This document shows, piece after piece, positions 43,737 to 52,566 of a stretch of DNA of 64,000 bases. The stretch's first letter is position 1. Every line of letters begins with the position of its first letter. The stretch is taken from NCBI GenBank assembly GCA_030536995.1, contig JAUNOY010000011.1:18696-82695 (forward strand), written 5' to 3'. A program made the translations under genes and the position numbers. A model generated the notes under the pieces. That model was not told the origin of the DNA. It ran no database searches and saw nothing but the letters and a program-made list of their open reading frames with translations. Source of the DNA: Eubacteriales bacterium (lineage in GTDB: Bacteria; Bacillota; Clostridia; Lachnospirales; Lachnospiraceae).

Positions 43737-46340
43737 TCATTTACTCTTCTTAAGAGACTTCATAATCTGGATGATTGGCAGGTTCAAAAATGCCAGTCCG
43801 TATACAGTCAGAAGCTGAGTGAGATTCAGTGTCTGAACTGCGAAGAAGCCCTGAAGCGCAGGTACGGTAAGTACCAGTGTCAGAAGTACAAAGCCTGCAA
43901 GGAAGGCATACTGCATATATTTGTTATTGAAGAATCTTCCTGTAAAGAGGATTCTGCCTTTAGATTTACAGTTATAACCATGTACCAGACGGGAAAGGCA
44001 AAGAACACCAAACGCCATTGTGCTGGCAAGGCGGGCATTTCCTCCCTGATAACCAATCATAAACGCTCCCAGCGTAATCAGTCCGATTACACTTCCTTCA
44101 ATTCCGACTCTTGTAAGGAATGTCTTTGTCAGAATAGATTCGCTCATTGGTCTTGGTTTTTCTTTCATAACCGCATGTTTATAAGGCTCCAGTCCAAGGG
44201 CAATCGCCGGAAGACTGTCTGTCAGAAGGTTGATAAACAGAAGATGTACTGCCGCAAACGGTACAGGAAGTCCTAAAAGGGAAGATAAAAGCACCACAAG
44301 AATTCCTGCAAAGTTACCGGAAAGAAGGAACTGAATCGCACGTTTGATATTTGCATAAACATTACGTCCGTTCTCTACCGCTTTTACGATTGTAGCAAAG
44401 TTATCATCTGTCAGAATCATAGCGGATGCATCCTTAGATACCTCTGTACCGGTGATTCCCATTGCAACACCGATGTCTGCCTGCTTCAGAGCCGGAGCAT
44501 CGTTGACACCATCGCCGGTCATGGAAACAATATTTCCTTTTTCCTGCCATGCGCGGACAATTCGAATCTTATGTTCCGGTGTTACTCGTGCATAAACACT
44601 GATGCCTTCTACGAAATCCTTCAGTTCTTCATCACTTAAACCATCAATTTCAGAGCCTTCACATGCCTGTGATTCATCTGTTAAAATACCAATACGTTTC
44701 GCAATTGCCGCCGCTGTTACCTTATGGTCACCGGTAATCATAATCGGACGGATACCGGCACTGATACAATCCTTAACTGCCTCGGCGCTCTCTACTCGAG
44801 GCGGGTCCATCATGGCAATAAGGCCAAGGAATACAAGGTCGTTTTCATCCTCTGTTGTAAGATCGCGAACCTTATCAAATTTACGATATCCTACGCCAAG
44901 AACACGAAGTCCCTCTCTGGAATATCCCTCATTGGCTGCTGCAATAGCATCTATATCTTTCTGTGTCATAGGAACGCATTCGCCGTTTTTCTGAATATAT
45001 TTCACACGATTCATCATAACGTCTACAGCGCCCTTTGTAATCATAGTTGTGCCGTCTTTCAGGTTATGAAGAGTGGACATCAGCTTACGGTCACTGTCAA
45101 AAGGAATCTCCGAAAGTCTTGGATATGCATTTCTTACGCGCTGTGCAGGAACTCCTACTTTATCGCCGATGTTAATAAGAGCTGTCTCTGTAGGATCGCC
45201 GATTTCCTGACCGTCAATGTTGGTGGAGTCGTTACAGAGAATACTTAAACGAAGCATCTGTTTGTGAAGAGGATTCTCCGGGTCTACCTGATCTGCAGGA
45301 ACATCTTTTCCATCCAGATAATAATGCTCTACTGTCATCTTGTTCTGTGTAAGAGTACCTGTTTTATCGGAACAGATGATGGATACGCTTCCAAGACCTT
45401 CTACAGCCTGAAGCTTACGCATAATCGCGCCTTCTTTTGCCATCTTCTGTGTACCAAAAGCAAGAACAATTGTTACGATAGAACTTAATGCTTCCGGAAT
45501 TGCCGCTACTGCAAGGGCAACTGCAAAGAGGAAGGCATCTGCAATATCTCCGCCCTTTACTACCTGAAGACCAAACAGTCCGGCGCAAAGAACAAGGATG
45601 ATAATGGAAAGCTTTCTTCCGAAGTTATCCAGGTTTACCTGAAGAGGCGTCTTTTTCTCAGAGGTTGTTTTCAGAAGTCCTGCGATTTTACCTACTTCTG
45701 TATTCATTCCTGTGTCTGTTACAAGGAATTTACCACGGCCGTAAGTAACAAAGCTTCCGGAAAATACCATGTTGGTGCGGTCGCCAAGAGGAAGCTCTCC
45801 CTCTAAAGTCTCTGCTGTCTTGTCCACTCCAAGGCTTTCACCTGTCAATGCACTTTCGTCGATTTTCATGCTGGCATTCTCAAGGATTCGACCGTCTGCA
45901 GGAACGTAATCCCCTGCTTCCAGACAGACCTCATCGCCAACAACTATTTCACGGCTTGGGATTTCCACTACAACACCATTACGCAATACTTTCGCTGTAG
46001 GAGCTGACAATTGTTTCAGACTGTTCAGGGAATGTTCCGCTTTTACCGTCTGAACCGTTCCCAAAATAGCATTCATTGTGATAACAATAAGGATTACCGC
46101 TGCACTCTCTGCCTCTCCTAAAAACAGAGAAACAATGGCTGAGATAATCAGGATCACTACGAGAAAATCTTTAAACTGCTCCAGAAAAATCATGGGAATA
46201 CTTTTCTTTTTCCCCTCTACAAGTTCATTGTAGCCAAATTTTTCCCTTTTTTCTTTTACCTGAGCATCGGTGAGGGGTTCTGAATTTCCGTTGATACTTG
46301 TACGTATCTCTTCGGTGCTTTGATTGTAATAAGGCTTCAT
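43737..46340 (-). CDS. P-type cation ATPase, probable Mn2+/Ca2+ exporter
   Basis: 867 residues from the ATG at 46340, after AGGAGG. Type II P-ATPase: N-terminal cation_ATPase_N segment, TGES in the actuator domain, phosphorylation site CSDKTGTLTQNKMT, MITGDHKVTA, and the hinge TGDGVNDAPAL. The ion site in helix 4 reads IPEALSS (usually PEGL) and helix 6 has NLLTDSLPAIAL, as in Ca2+/Mn2+ pumps. A manganese-type riboswitch in its leader argues that it exports Mn2+, as the Lactococcus YoaB pump does; sequence alone would give Ca2+. Confidence 0.9.
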   Translation of the reverse strand: MKPYYNQSTEEIRTSINGNSEPLTDAQVKEKREKFGYNELVEGKKKSIPMIFLEQFKDFLVVILIISAIVSLFLGEAESAAVILIVITMNAILGTVQTVKAEHSLNSLKQLSAPTAKVLRNGVVVEIPSREIVVGDEVCLEAGDYVPADGRILENASMKIDESALTGESLGVDKTAETLEGELPLGDRTNMVFSGSFVTYGRGKFLVTDTGMNTEVGKIAGLLKTTSEKKTPLQVNLDNFGRKLSIIILVLCAGLFGLQVVKGGDIADAFLFAVALAVAAIPEALSSIVTIVLAFGTQKMAKEGAIMRKLQAVEGLGSVSIICSDKTGTLTQNKMTVEHYYLDGKDVPADQVDPENPLHKQMLRLSILCNDSTNIDGQEIGDPTETALINIGDKVGVPAQRVRNAYPRLSEIPFDSDRKLMSTLHNLKDGTTMITKGAVDVMMNRVKYIQKNGECVPMTQKDIDAIAAANEGYSREGLRVLGVGYRKFDKVRDLTTEDENDLVFLGLIAMMDPPRVESAEAVKDCISAGIRPIMITGDHKVTAAAIAKRIGILTDESQACEGSEIDGLSDEELKDFVEGISVYARVTPEHKIRIVRAWQEKGNIVSMTGDGVNDAPALKQADIGVAMGITGTEVSKDASAMILTDDNFATIVKAVENGRNVYANIKRAIQFLLSGNFAGILVVLLSSLLGLPVPFAAVHLLFINLLTDSLPAIALGLEPYKHAVMKEKPRPMSESILTKTFLTRVGIEGSVIGLITLGAFMIGYQGGNARLASTMAFGVLCLSRLVHGYNCKSKGRILFTGRFFNNKYMQYAFLAGFVLLTLVLTVPALQGFFAVQTLNLTQLLTVYGLAFLNLPIIQIMKSLKKSK

Positions 46341-46421
46341 AAGCATTTCCTCCTTCATAAGCTATTGTTTCCGGTATGCAGAAAATTTCTCCTTCTTCTG
46401 AGAAGCATCTCCTTTATGCAG

Positions 46422-46470
46422 AAAAAAACGAGACCTTTACTGCATATCGGTCTATGCAATAAAAGTCTCG
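46422..46470 (-). terminator. riboswitch expression-platform terminator
   Basis: On the minus strand GAGAC.TTTA.TGCAT pairs with its mirror across an eight-base loop and is followed by CGTTTTTTT. The 5' arm overlaps the 3' end of the aptamer, so the two structures exclude each other. Confidence 0.85.
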
Positions 46471-46556
46471 CTGTTTCATCACGATACGGACAGGCTGCTG
46501 CCTGTCGAGATTGACGACATCGCAAACACTTACGTGCCAGCTACTCCCTCTTATTT
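46455..46556 (-). promoter_or_regulatory. yybP-ykoY manganese riboswitch aptamer
   Basis: On the minus strand the leader reads GAGGGAGTAGCTGGC, then GATGTCGTCAATCTCGAC, a GACAGGC/GCCTGTC hairpin, and closes with GCGAGACTTTT. The GGGAGUAGC and GUCGUCAAU elements in this order are the signature of the yybP-ykoY family, which binds Mn2+. Ligand binding would stop the following terminator from forming and switch on the ATPase gene. Confidence 0.85.
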
Positions 46557-46628
46557 ATGTGATTACTATATGTTTTTAAGCACATTCTGTCAAGAGTTAA
46601 AATATGAACTTTTTGTGTTCTCCTTTTA

Positions 46629-48584
46629 TCAACAGATTTCTGCTCCTGCAGGCATCTCTTTTTCCGGTGTCATAAGAGCAAGGTTTCCGTCTGCGTCTTC
46701 TGCGCAGAGAATCATTCCCTCACTGAGGATTCCCGCAAGCTTGGCAGGTTTTAAGTTGGTAACTACCATAACTTTTTTGCCCACCATCTCTTCTGCGCTG
46801 TAGTGAGATTTGATTCCGGACACGATCTGACGCACCTTGCTTCCAATCTTAACCTGAGAGCAGAGAAGCTTTCTGGACTTCTTCACTTCCTCACAGGCAA
46901 TGATTTCTCCAACCTGGAACTGTAATTTCTCAAAATCATCAAAAGTAATCTCTGCTTTAGGCTCAATGTCGATGACATTCTCATCCTCTGCAGGCTCTTC
47001 CTCTTTTACAGGAGGATGAAGTTCTTCTACTTTCGCCATAACTTCTTTCACATCAAGACGTGCAAAAAGAATTTCCGGTTTCTCTGTCACTTTATTTCCT
47101 GACGGATAAAGACCGAATGTCTTCAAATCCTCTAACTCTCTTCCCTGTGCATTTAACTGCGCAAGGATTCTGTCTGTTGTCTCAGGCATAAAGGATTTCA
47201 AAAGAGTTGCGCCGATGCAGATACCCTCTACTAAGTTGTAGAGAACAGTTGCAAGACGGTCTTTCTTATCTTCCTCTTTCGCAAGCGCCCACGGCATTGT
47301 CTCGTCAATATATTTGTTGCAGCGTTTAAATACTGTAAATACCTCTGTCATAGCATCTGCCACACGAAGCTTATCCATCTTCGCGTCAACCTTTGCCGGA
47401 ACAGAAAGGATAAAGCTCTTAAGGTCGTCGTCTACAGGCTCGCAGACATTTTTATTCTCAACAACTCCGCCAAAGTATTTATTGGACATGGAAATGGTAC
47501 GGTTTACAAGGTTTCCGAGTGTATTGGCAAGCTCAGAGTTCAGACGCTCTACCATTAATTCCCATGTGATTACACCGTCATTCTCAAACGGCATTTCGTG
47601 AAGAACGAAATAACGGACTGCATCTACGCCAAAGAAATCTACAAGCTCATCTGCATAGAGAACATTTCCTTTGGATTTGCTCATTTTTCCATCGCCCTGA
47701 AGAAGCCACGGATGACCAAACACCTGCTTCGGAAGCGGCAAATCAAGAGACATCAGGAAAATCGGCCAGTAAATGGTATGGAAACGGATAATATCCTTTC
47801 CAATCAGATGAAGGTCTGCAGGCCAGAGCTTGCCGAACTGTTCTGTACTGTCACCGTCACAGTCATAGCCGATTCCCGTAATATAGTTTGTCAGAGCGTC
47901 AAGCCATACATAAACTACATGATTCGGGTCAAAGTCTACCGGGATTCCCCATTTAAAGGAAGTTCTGGATACACAGAGATCCTGAAGTCCCGGAAGAAGG
48001 AAGTTGTTCATCATCTCATTTTTACGGGATTCCGGCTGAATGAATTCCGGATGTGTATTGATATGCTCGATCAGTCTGTCTGCATATTTACTCATCTTGA
48101 AGAAGTACGCCTCTTCTTTAGCCGGTACACACGGACGTCCGCAGTCCGGACATTTGCCGTCTACAAGCTGAGACTCTGTAAAGAAGGATTCACATGGAGT
48201 ACAGTACATTCCTTCGTAGTGTCCTTTGTAGATATCGCCTTTTGCGTACATTTTTTTGAAAATCTTCTGAACCTGTTTCTCATGGTCAGCGTCTGTAGTA
48301 CGGATGAATTTGTCATAGGAAGTGTTCATTAAATCCCAGATTCCCTTAATCTCTCCGGCTACGCCATCAACAAATTCCTTCGGTGTAACGCCTGCTTCTG
48401 CAGCTTTCTGCTCAATTTTCTGACCATGCTCGTCAGTTCCTGTCTGGAAAAATACGTCGTAGCCCTGCTGTCTTTTATAACGGGCAATGGCATCTGCAAG
48501 GACAGCCTCATAAGTATTACCGATATGAGGCTTGCCGGATGTGTAAGCAATGGCAGTTGTAATATAATATTTCTGCTTATCCAT
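46629..48584 (-). CDS. metG: methionyl-tRNA synthetase
   Basis: 651 residues from the ATG at 48584, after GGAGGAG. Class I synthetase: HIGN near residue 20 (HIGH motif) and KMSKSKGN (KMSKS), with the zinc-binding CTPCESFF and CPDCGRPC pairs between. The C-terminal ~110 residues (FEKLQFQVGEIIACEEV on) form the Trbp111-type tRNA-binding domain used for dimerisation. It charges tRNA-Met. No T-box-like leader is visible upstream. Confidence 0.97.
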   Translation of the reverse strand: MDKQKYYITTAIAYTSGKPHIGNTYEAVLADAIARYKRQQGYDVFFQTGTDEHGQKIEQKAAEAGVTPKEFVDGVAGEIKGIWDLMNTSYDKFIRTTDADHEKQVQKIFKKMYAKGDIYKGHYEGMYCTPCESFFTESQLVDGKCPDCGRPCVPAKEEAYFFKMSKYADRLIEHINTHPEFIQPESRKNEMMNNFLLPGLQDLCVSRTSFKWGIPVDFDPNHVVYVWLDALTNYITGIGYDCDGDSTEQFGKLWPADLHLIGKDIIRFHTIYWPIFLMSLDLPLPKQVFGHPWLLQGDGKMSKSKGNVLYADELVDFFGVDAVRYFVLHEMPFENDGVITWELMVERLNSELANTLGNLVNRTISMSNKYFGGVVENKNVCEPVDDDLKSFILSVPAKVDAKMDKLRVADAMTEVFTVFKRCNKYIDETMPWALAKEEDKKDRLATVLYNLVEGICIGATLLKSFMPETTDRILAQLNAQGRELEDLKTFGLYPSGNKVTEKPEILFARLDVKEVMAKVEELHPPVKEEEPAEDENVIDIEPKAEITFDDFEKLQFQVGEIIACEEVKKSRKLLCSQVKIGSKVRQIVSGIKSHYSAEEMVGKKVMVVTNLKPAKLAGILSEGMILCAEDADGNLALMTPEKEMPAGAEIC

Positions 48585-48734
48585 GTCTATCTCCTCCATT
48601 ATAAATAATGTGTTTTTCTTCTATCTAAATACAAAATTTTATCATATTTACAAGTATTTGTAAACGCTCTGGAGGGAAGTTTCAACGACAGTTTCTTCAT
48701 CTTGTTACTGTTCACTGCGTTCACAGCAACGAGC

Positions 48735-48769
48735 CAAAATTCCAGATTGCCTTTGGCAATGGGATTTTG
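48735..48769. repeat. palindromic intergenic repeat
   Basis: CAAAAT.CC..TTGCC-TT-GGCAA..GG.ATTTTG folds into one long hairpin. The flanking TTGTTACTGTTCACT (from about 48703) also occurs near 40997, in front of the three-gene group. This suggests a dispersed repeat family. The rest of 48585-48870 holds no gene. Confidence 0.5.
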
Positions 48770-48870
48770 TCACATTCGTGCCAAAACACCTCGCGGAATA
48801 GTGCCATATGAACAGTTTCTTTATACTTTGCCAGATAATCTAAGTTTAGATAATTGGAACGTAACTATCA

Positions 48871-49404
48871 TCACATCTCTGTTTTTTCGGTTTCTGATAA
48901 GAAACGGTTATAAATAAATAGCGAGTTCAAATAATCACGGTATATCATACTGTCCTGTTCAACCTCCGAGGGAGATATTCCCCGATAAATTTTCAAATAC
49001 AATTCAAACATAGAACAGTTTGATAAAAAGGAATCTTCACTGACTGAATACAGGATACATATCCTGACGTTTTCGTGAAATCTTTTGTGAAAATAGTCGT
49101 AAAAGATTTTTGACTGTTTGCTTTCGGGTAGAATCCACACAGGCATATCGTTTGCTAAAAGAAAATCTGCTGAAAGAAAACTTGATTTTAATGTATCATA
49201 TGAAATCAAATCAAGATTTGATAAATTTTCCCTGTGCAGCGAAAAAGCTTTTTGAACCAATTTAATATATTTTCTGCCGTCACACCTGGGGGTGACAACA
49301 TAGCTCCCATAGTATTCTTTCAACTTTGGAAGATATTGAGGATCTGTACAGAGCAGATCGAATGGTAAATGTGCTTTATAAATTGTAGGAATCATTAATT
49401 TCAT
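48871..49404 (-). CDS. uncharacterised protein, 177 aa
   Basis: GAGG lies before the ATG at a fair distance. Soluble, no signal peptide; it has an alternating hydrophobic pattern (FLLANDMPVWILPESKQSKI, NVRICILYSVSEDSF) and a C-terminal helix rich in Tyr and Leu. I recognise no family. It is the last gene downstream of the ABC island on the same strand, separated from the ATPase by about 225 bases with a coding remnant, so co-function is only suggested by position. Confidence 0.55.
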   Translation of the reverse strand: MKLMIPTIYKAHLPFDLLCTDPQYLPKLKEYYGSYVVTPRCDGRKYIKLVQKAFSLHRENLSNLDLISYDTLKSSFLSADFLLANDMPVWILPESKQSKIFYDYFHKRFHENVRICILYSVSEDSFLSNCSMFELYLKIYRGISPSEVEQDSMIYRDYLNSLFIYNRFLSETEKTEM

Positions 49405-49629
49405 TAAACCTCAACCATTGCTAAGCCAAGCCTGCAGCTATTCCTCAAAATCTTCCATTACTTGAATCTCTCCGCTTCTCAGCCATTGTAATAAACGTGA
49501 ACAAAAAATTCTGTTAGTAAATCTCTCTTCACCAGATTAAGCTCTAGCATTTCTATCATCTGCAATATCAAATAATGTGAAAATCGTTTTAACCGATCTC
49601 CTATTACTGACAACTTAAATTTTCCTTCT
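49405..49629 (-). other. coding remnant between the ABC ATPase and the 177-aa gene
   Basis: On the minus strand about 32 codons read SGEERFTNRIFCSRLLQWL and on to VMEDFEE*, with protein-like composition but no start codon or ribosome site. It is probably the end of a deleted gene. Confidence 0.35.
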
Positions 49630-50268
49630 CTATGCTCTCGTCAAAATACCTTTATCCATTTTAAACACCTTATCACATAATACATCTATATCTTCTCGAT
49701 TATGGCTGGCAAGCAGTATAACTTTTCCTTGCTCTTTCTCATTCTTTAAAATCTTACGAAAATCTTCTATCGCTTCTGGATCAAGGGCATTTGTCGGTTC
49801 ATCCAAAATCAAAATATCTGGATTTTCCATAACTGCTTGTGCAATTCCTAATCGTTGCCTCATTCCCATTGAATATTGTCGAACTTTCTTTTTTGAATAG
49901 TAATCAAGTCCAACCATATTCATTGCCTCTTTTATTTCATTTTCCCCTATCTTTCCTCTAATTGCAGCCAGATTTCTTAAATTCTGGACACCTGACAGAT
50001 ACCCTGTAAAACAAGGAGCTTCAATCATTATGCCAGCATTAGTTGGAAAATCTTCATCCTTTCCTATTACCTTGTCATCAATTTCTACTAAACCAGAATC
50101 TAACTTTACAAAACCACAAATAGCTTTAAAGAGCATTGTTTTTCCTGATCCATTTCTTCCGATAATTCCATAAATATTTCCACCTAAAAATGTTTCTGTA
50201 ACTTTATCTAAAACACATATCCCTTTATATGATTTTGTAACGCCGTCTAATCTAATTTTTCGTTTCAT
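49630..50268 (-). CDS. ABC transporter ATPase of the secreted-protein island
   Basis: 212 residues, one nucleotide-binding domain. Walker A GIIGRNGSGKT, signature YSMGMRQRLGIAQA, Walker B ILILDEPT and the H-loop LLASHNRED are complete. The short length and style match ATPases of lantibiotic-immunity and YtrB-like exporters. Its start overlaps the preceding permease stop by four bases (ATGA), so translation is coupled. It should energise the three permeases upstream. Confidence 0.92.
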   Translation of the reverse strand: MKRKIRLDGVTKSYKGICVLDKVTETFLGGNIYGIIGRNGSGKTMLFKAICGFVKLDSGLVEIDDKVIGKDEDFPTNAGIMIEAPCFTGYLSGVQNLRNLAAIRGKIGENEIKEAMNMVGLDYYSKKKVRQYSMGMRQRLGIAQAVMENPDILILDEPTNALDPEAIEDFRKILKNEKEQGKVILLASHNREDIDVLCDKVFKMDKGILTRA

Positions 50269-50888
50269 ATTTGTCCTCCTTTAAACCATTGTCTTAAAAG
50301 TATAGAATATCTATATAAAAGCCCTAAAATCATCAGTTCTGCTAGAAACATGAAAATTATAGGGTATCCCTGTTCCTGATATATATTACTTCTAATAAGC
50401 ATCCCCCCATTTAAAGGAATAAATTTCCCAAGTCCGGACAATCGTTCTCCTCCCCACAATGTCGCTATCGTACATAGTAATATAAATACAAAAGGTGCTT
50501 TCATGTTTTCTGACCACATCATTATTACTGTTTGTATAATAGCCATCGTTGTCCAAGATAACACCAGAGTCAAAAATGAAAGAATTTTTATTCTATTTGA
50601 CAACTTAAGTTCTTCTGGAATAAACAGCATGCCCAGGTTGCAAACAGCCCAAACCACTAAAACATAAAAAAACATAATTCGTACAATCTTAAAAAATAAA
50701 TATCCCCACCACTTCCTATAATTTCCATAACGGATTAATATGTAATACCTTTTTTTGAATATTTCTTGAGCCGCCGTTCTTCCAGTCAAAAAAATGCCTC
50801 CTATATAGAACAAAAACCATAACAATAAGTCGCGATATATCCAAAGCGCTGGATTCTGCTCCATTCCCACTAAAACATGGCCGAACAT
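50265..50888 (-). CDS. ABC-2-type permease, 207 aa
   Basis: About five membrane helices after a first segment LLLWFLFYIGGIFL. The cytoplasmic loop YYILIRYGNYRKWWGYLFF carries an Arg plus aromatic/basic cluster that is also seen in the two other permeases of this operon. GAAGGAG precedes the ATG, and the gap to the previous gene is five bases. Transported molecule unknown. Confidence 0.8.
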   Translation of the reverse strand: MFGHVLVGMEQNPALWIYRDLLLWFLFYIGGIFLTGRTAAQEIFKKRYYILIRYGNYRKWWGYLFFKIVRIMFFYVLVVWAVCNLGMLFIPEELKLSNRIKILSFLTLVLSWTTMAIIQTVIMMWSENMKAPFVFILLCTIATLWGGERLSGLGKFIPLNGGMLIRSNIYQEQGYPIIFMFLAELMILGLLYRYSILLRQWFKGGQI

Positions 50889-50893
50889 AATTA

Positions 50894-51754
50894 CTACTCC
50901 TTCGAAAAATCATATATCTTGATTTGTTTATATCCAATCATAAGTAAAAGGACAATCACTAGCATATATACAATCAATAGGTACGTGAAAGAAGGTCCCC
51001 TTTCCACATTCCCAAATGATAAATTACTGAATTTTGCCATAGACACTAGCGACAGCCATAAAAACTCTTCTTTTCTTATAAGTTCAACAATGACAAAATC
51101 CCAAGCCCAAAAGCCTATTACAACTAAATGAGCCCAGAAAAAATGTTCTCTTAAGAATACCCCGCAAAATAGAATTAAACCTATAACAACAAATAATACT
51201 ATCTCTATCACAATCTGCGCACCCCAAACTTCTACTGGCATACAATTCTGCACGATTCCAAAATCAAACAGTAAATTTGTTCTTATTCCTATTACATTCG
51301 CACCATATTGTGCCGCCATGGTAAACGGTTCACTCCATTCTGCTGAGATTATACAATTTCTAATCCCCATAATCCCCACTGAACACACTTGAAGAAACAA
51401 TACATAAATCATTGCTAACAAAACAATAAATGTTATACATCCTTCCAATACCGTTTTACGATTTGTCCGAATTAATATATTTGTCTGGTTTGAAGAAAAA
51501 AAGGGAATCTCTGATACCAACAATATCCATCCCAAGTAAATGACTAATTGTGTTAAACGACTATTCAAAAGTACTGGTAACAACTCAAAAAATCCCATTT
51601 TAGAGTTCTCTGTTAAAAGATATTCTGAAAGTTTATCTCCAAAAATATAAAGACACGCAAAAACCGAAATTAACACAATGTAAAATCTAGGGGAAAAAAG
51701 TATCATTTTTATATTTTTAGCTGTAATGCTTCTTACATACTTCCAATTACCCAT
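50894..51754 (-). CDS. ABC-2-type permease, 286 aa
   Basis: Six predicted membrane helices, the first being FYIVLISVFACLYIFG. The loop NILIRTNRKTVLEGCITFIV matches the YTVIRSN... loop of the next permease, so they are paralogues. Its start overlaps the end of the upstream permease by eight bases. GGAGAATAAAAA precedes the ATG. Confidence 0.8.
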   Translation of the reverse strand: MGNWKYVRSITAKNIKMILFSPRFYIVLISVFACLYIFGDKLSEYLLTENSKMGFFELLPVLLNSRLTQLVIYLGWILLVSEIPFFSSNQTNILIRTNRKTVLEGCITFIVLLAMIYVLFLQVCSVGIMGIRNCIISAEWSEPFTMAAQYGANVIGIRTNLLFDFGIVQNCMPVEVWGAQIVIEIVLFVVIGLILFCGVFLREHFFWAHLVVIGFWAWDFVIVELIRKEEFLWLSLVSMAKFSNLSFGNVERGPSFTYLLIVYMLVIVLLLMIGYKQIKIYDFSKE

Positions 51755-52505
51755 TTTTTATTCTCCTACTCATTATTATCCATACAATACTGCCTAATAT
51801 AGCTATTCCACAAATTTGATACAATGTCACATGAATCAATCCGCCATAAGGTAAACCATGTATTGGCCCCTTAATCAAAAGCAATCCCGGATTCAATAAA
51901 GGCACTCCAAATAGCTCTGCAAAAAAGCTAAATGCCGTCTGCGCTAAAAACGGGCCTGCAACTACAACATATTTATTTCCTGTAAAGCACGAAAGAACCA
52001 GCGCAAATAGAGACCAGATAATACCATTGATCGAAAACGCATACATTTTGCATATAAGCGGTATTATATATTTACCATTCTCATAAAAAACTTCATAAAA
52101 TGTTCCATTTAAAGAGTCTGAATAAATCCCTTTCCCTATATAACCAGCCTTAAATATCATAATTATCATTATAAAAATTATTTCTGCCATCAAGCAAACA
52201 AGAATCGCTGCTATAATTGATGCAAGGATACGAGAGATAATGTATTTAGGTACATTGCTTCTTATTACAGTATATCTATAATAATTTGAATTAATTTCCT
52301 CTGCACATGTAGCTGCATATGGCAAAACAACTAATGCAGGCAATAGTAAATGCACAATTCCTATTGTCGTTGTATTTTCAAACAAGTATAAAATATCGCT
52401 GCTTCTTTCTTGATATATTCCAAAGTAAAGAGCTACAAACATAATAAAAATTGATATATATAAAGCCGGATTTCTTTTGATTTTTTTAATTTCAATTTGT
52501 ATCAA
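51747..52505 (-). CDS. ABC-2-type permease, 252 aa, TTG start
   Basis: The TTG at 52505 is seven bases after AAGGAGG; no ATG is nearby. Six membrane helices (first: ALYISIFIMFVALYFG). It has the loop YYRYTVIRSNVPKYIISRIL shared with the other permeases. It is the first gene after a strong hairpin that separates it from the secreted-protein genes. Confidence 0.8.
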   Translation of the reverse strand: MIQIEIKKIKRNPALYISIFIMFVALYFGIYQERSSDILYLFENTTTIGIVHLLLPALVVLPYAATCAEEINSNYYRYTVIRSNVPKYIISRILASIIAAILVCLMAEIIFIMIIMIFKAGYIGKGIYSDSLNGTFYEVFYENGKYIIPLICKMYAFSINGIIWSLFALVLSCFTGNKYVVVAGPFLAQTAFSFFAELFGVPLLNPGLLLIKGPIHGLPYGGLIHVTLYQICGIAILGSIVWIIMSRRIKNG

Positions 52506-52528
52506 ATCACATCCTCCTTAGATAAAGC

Positions 52529-52562
52529 ACGAGGAAACTTTGATTACGCAAAGTTTCCTCGT
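52529..52562 (-). terminator. strong hairpin inside the island operon, partial terminator
   Basis: A perfect 14-bp stem, ACGAGGAAACTTTG/CAAAGTTTCCTCGT with a six-base loop. On the minus strand it is followed by GCTTTATC, a weak U-run, so it may reduce rather than stop transcription into the ABC genes, or stabilise the mRNA of the first two genes. Confidence 0.6.
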
Positions 52563-52566
52563 CATT

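Noticed and set aside
43590-44276. Plus-strand frame over the end of the P-type ATPase gene
   Set aside because: Antisense shadow starting inside the terminator region; no ribosome site and Cys/Lys-rich composition.
48585-48870. T-box leader for metG
   Set aside because: No T-box consensus word or specifier stem is seen; the DNA holds the palindromic repeat instead.
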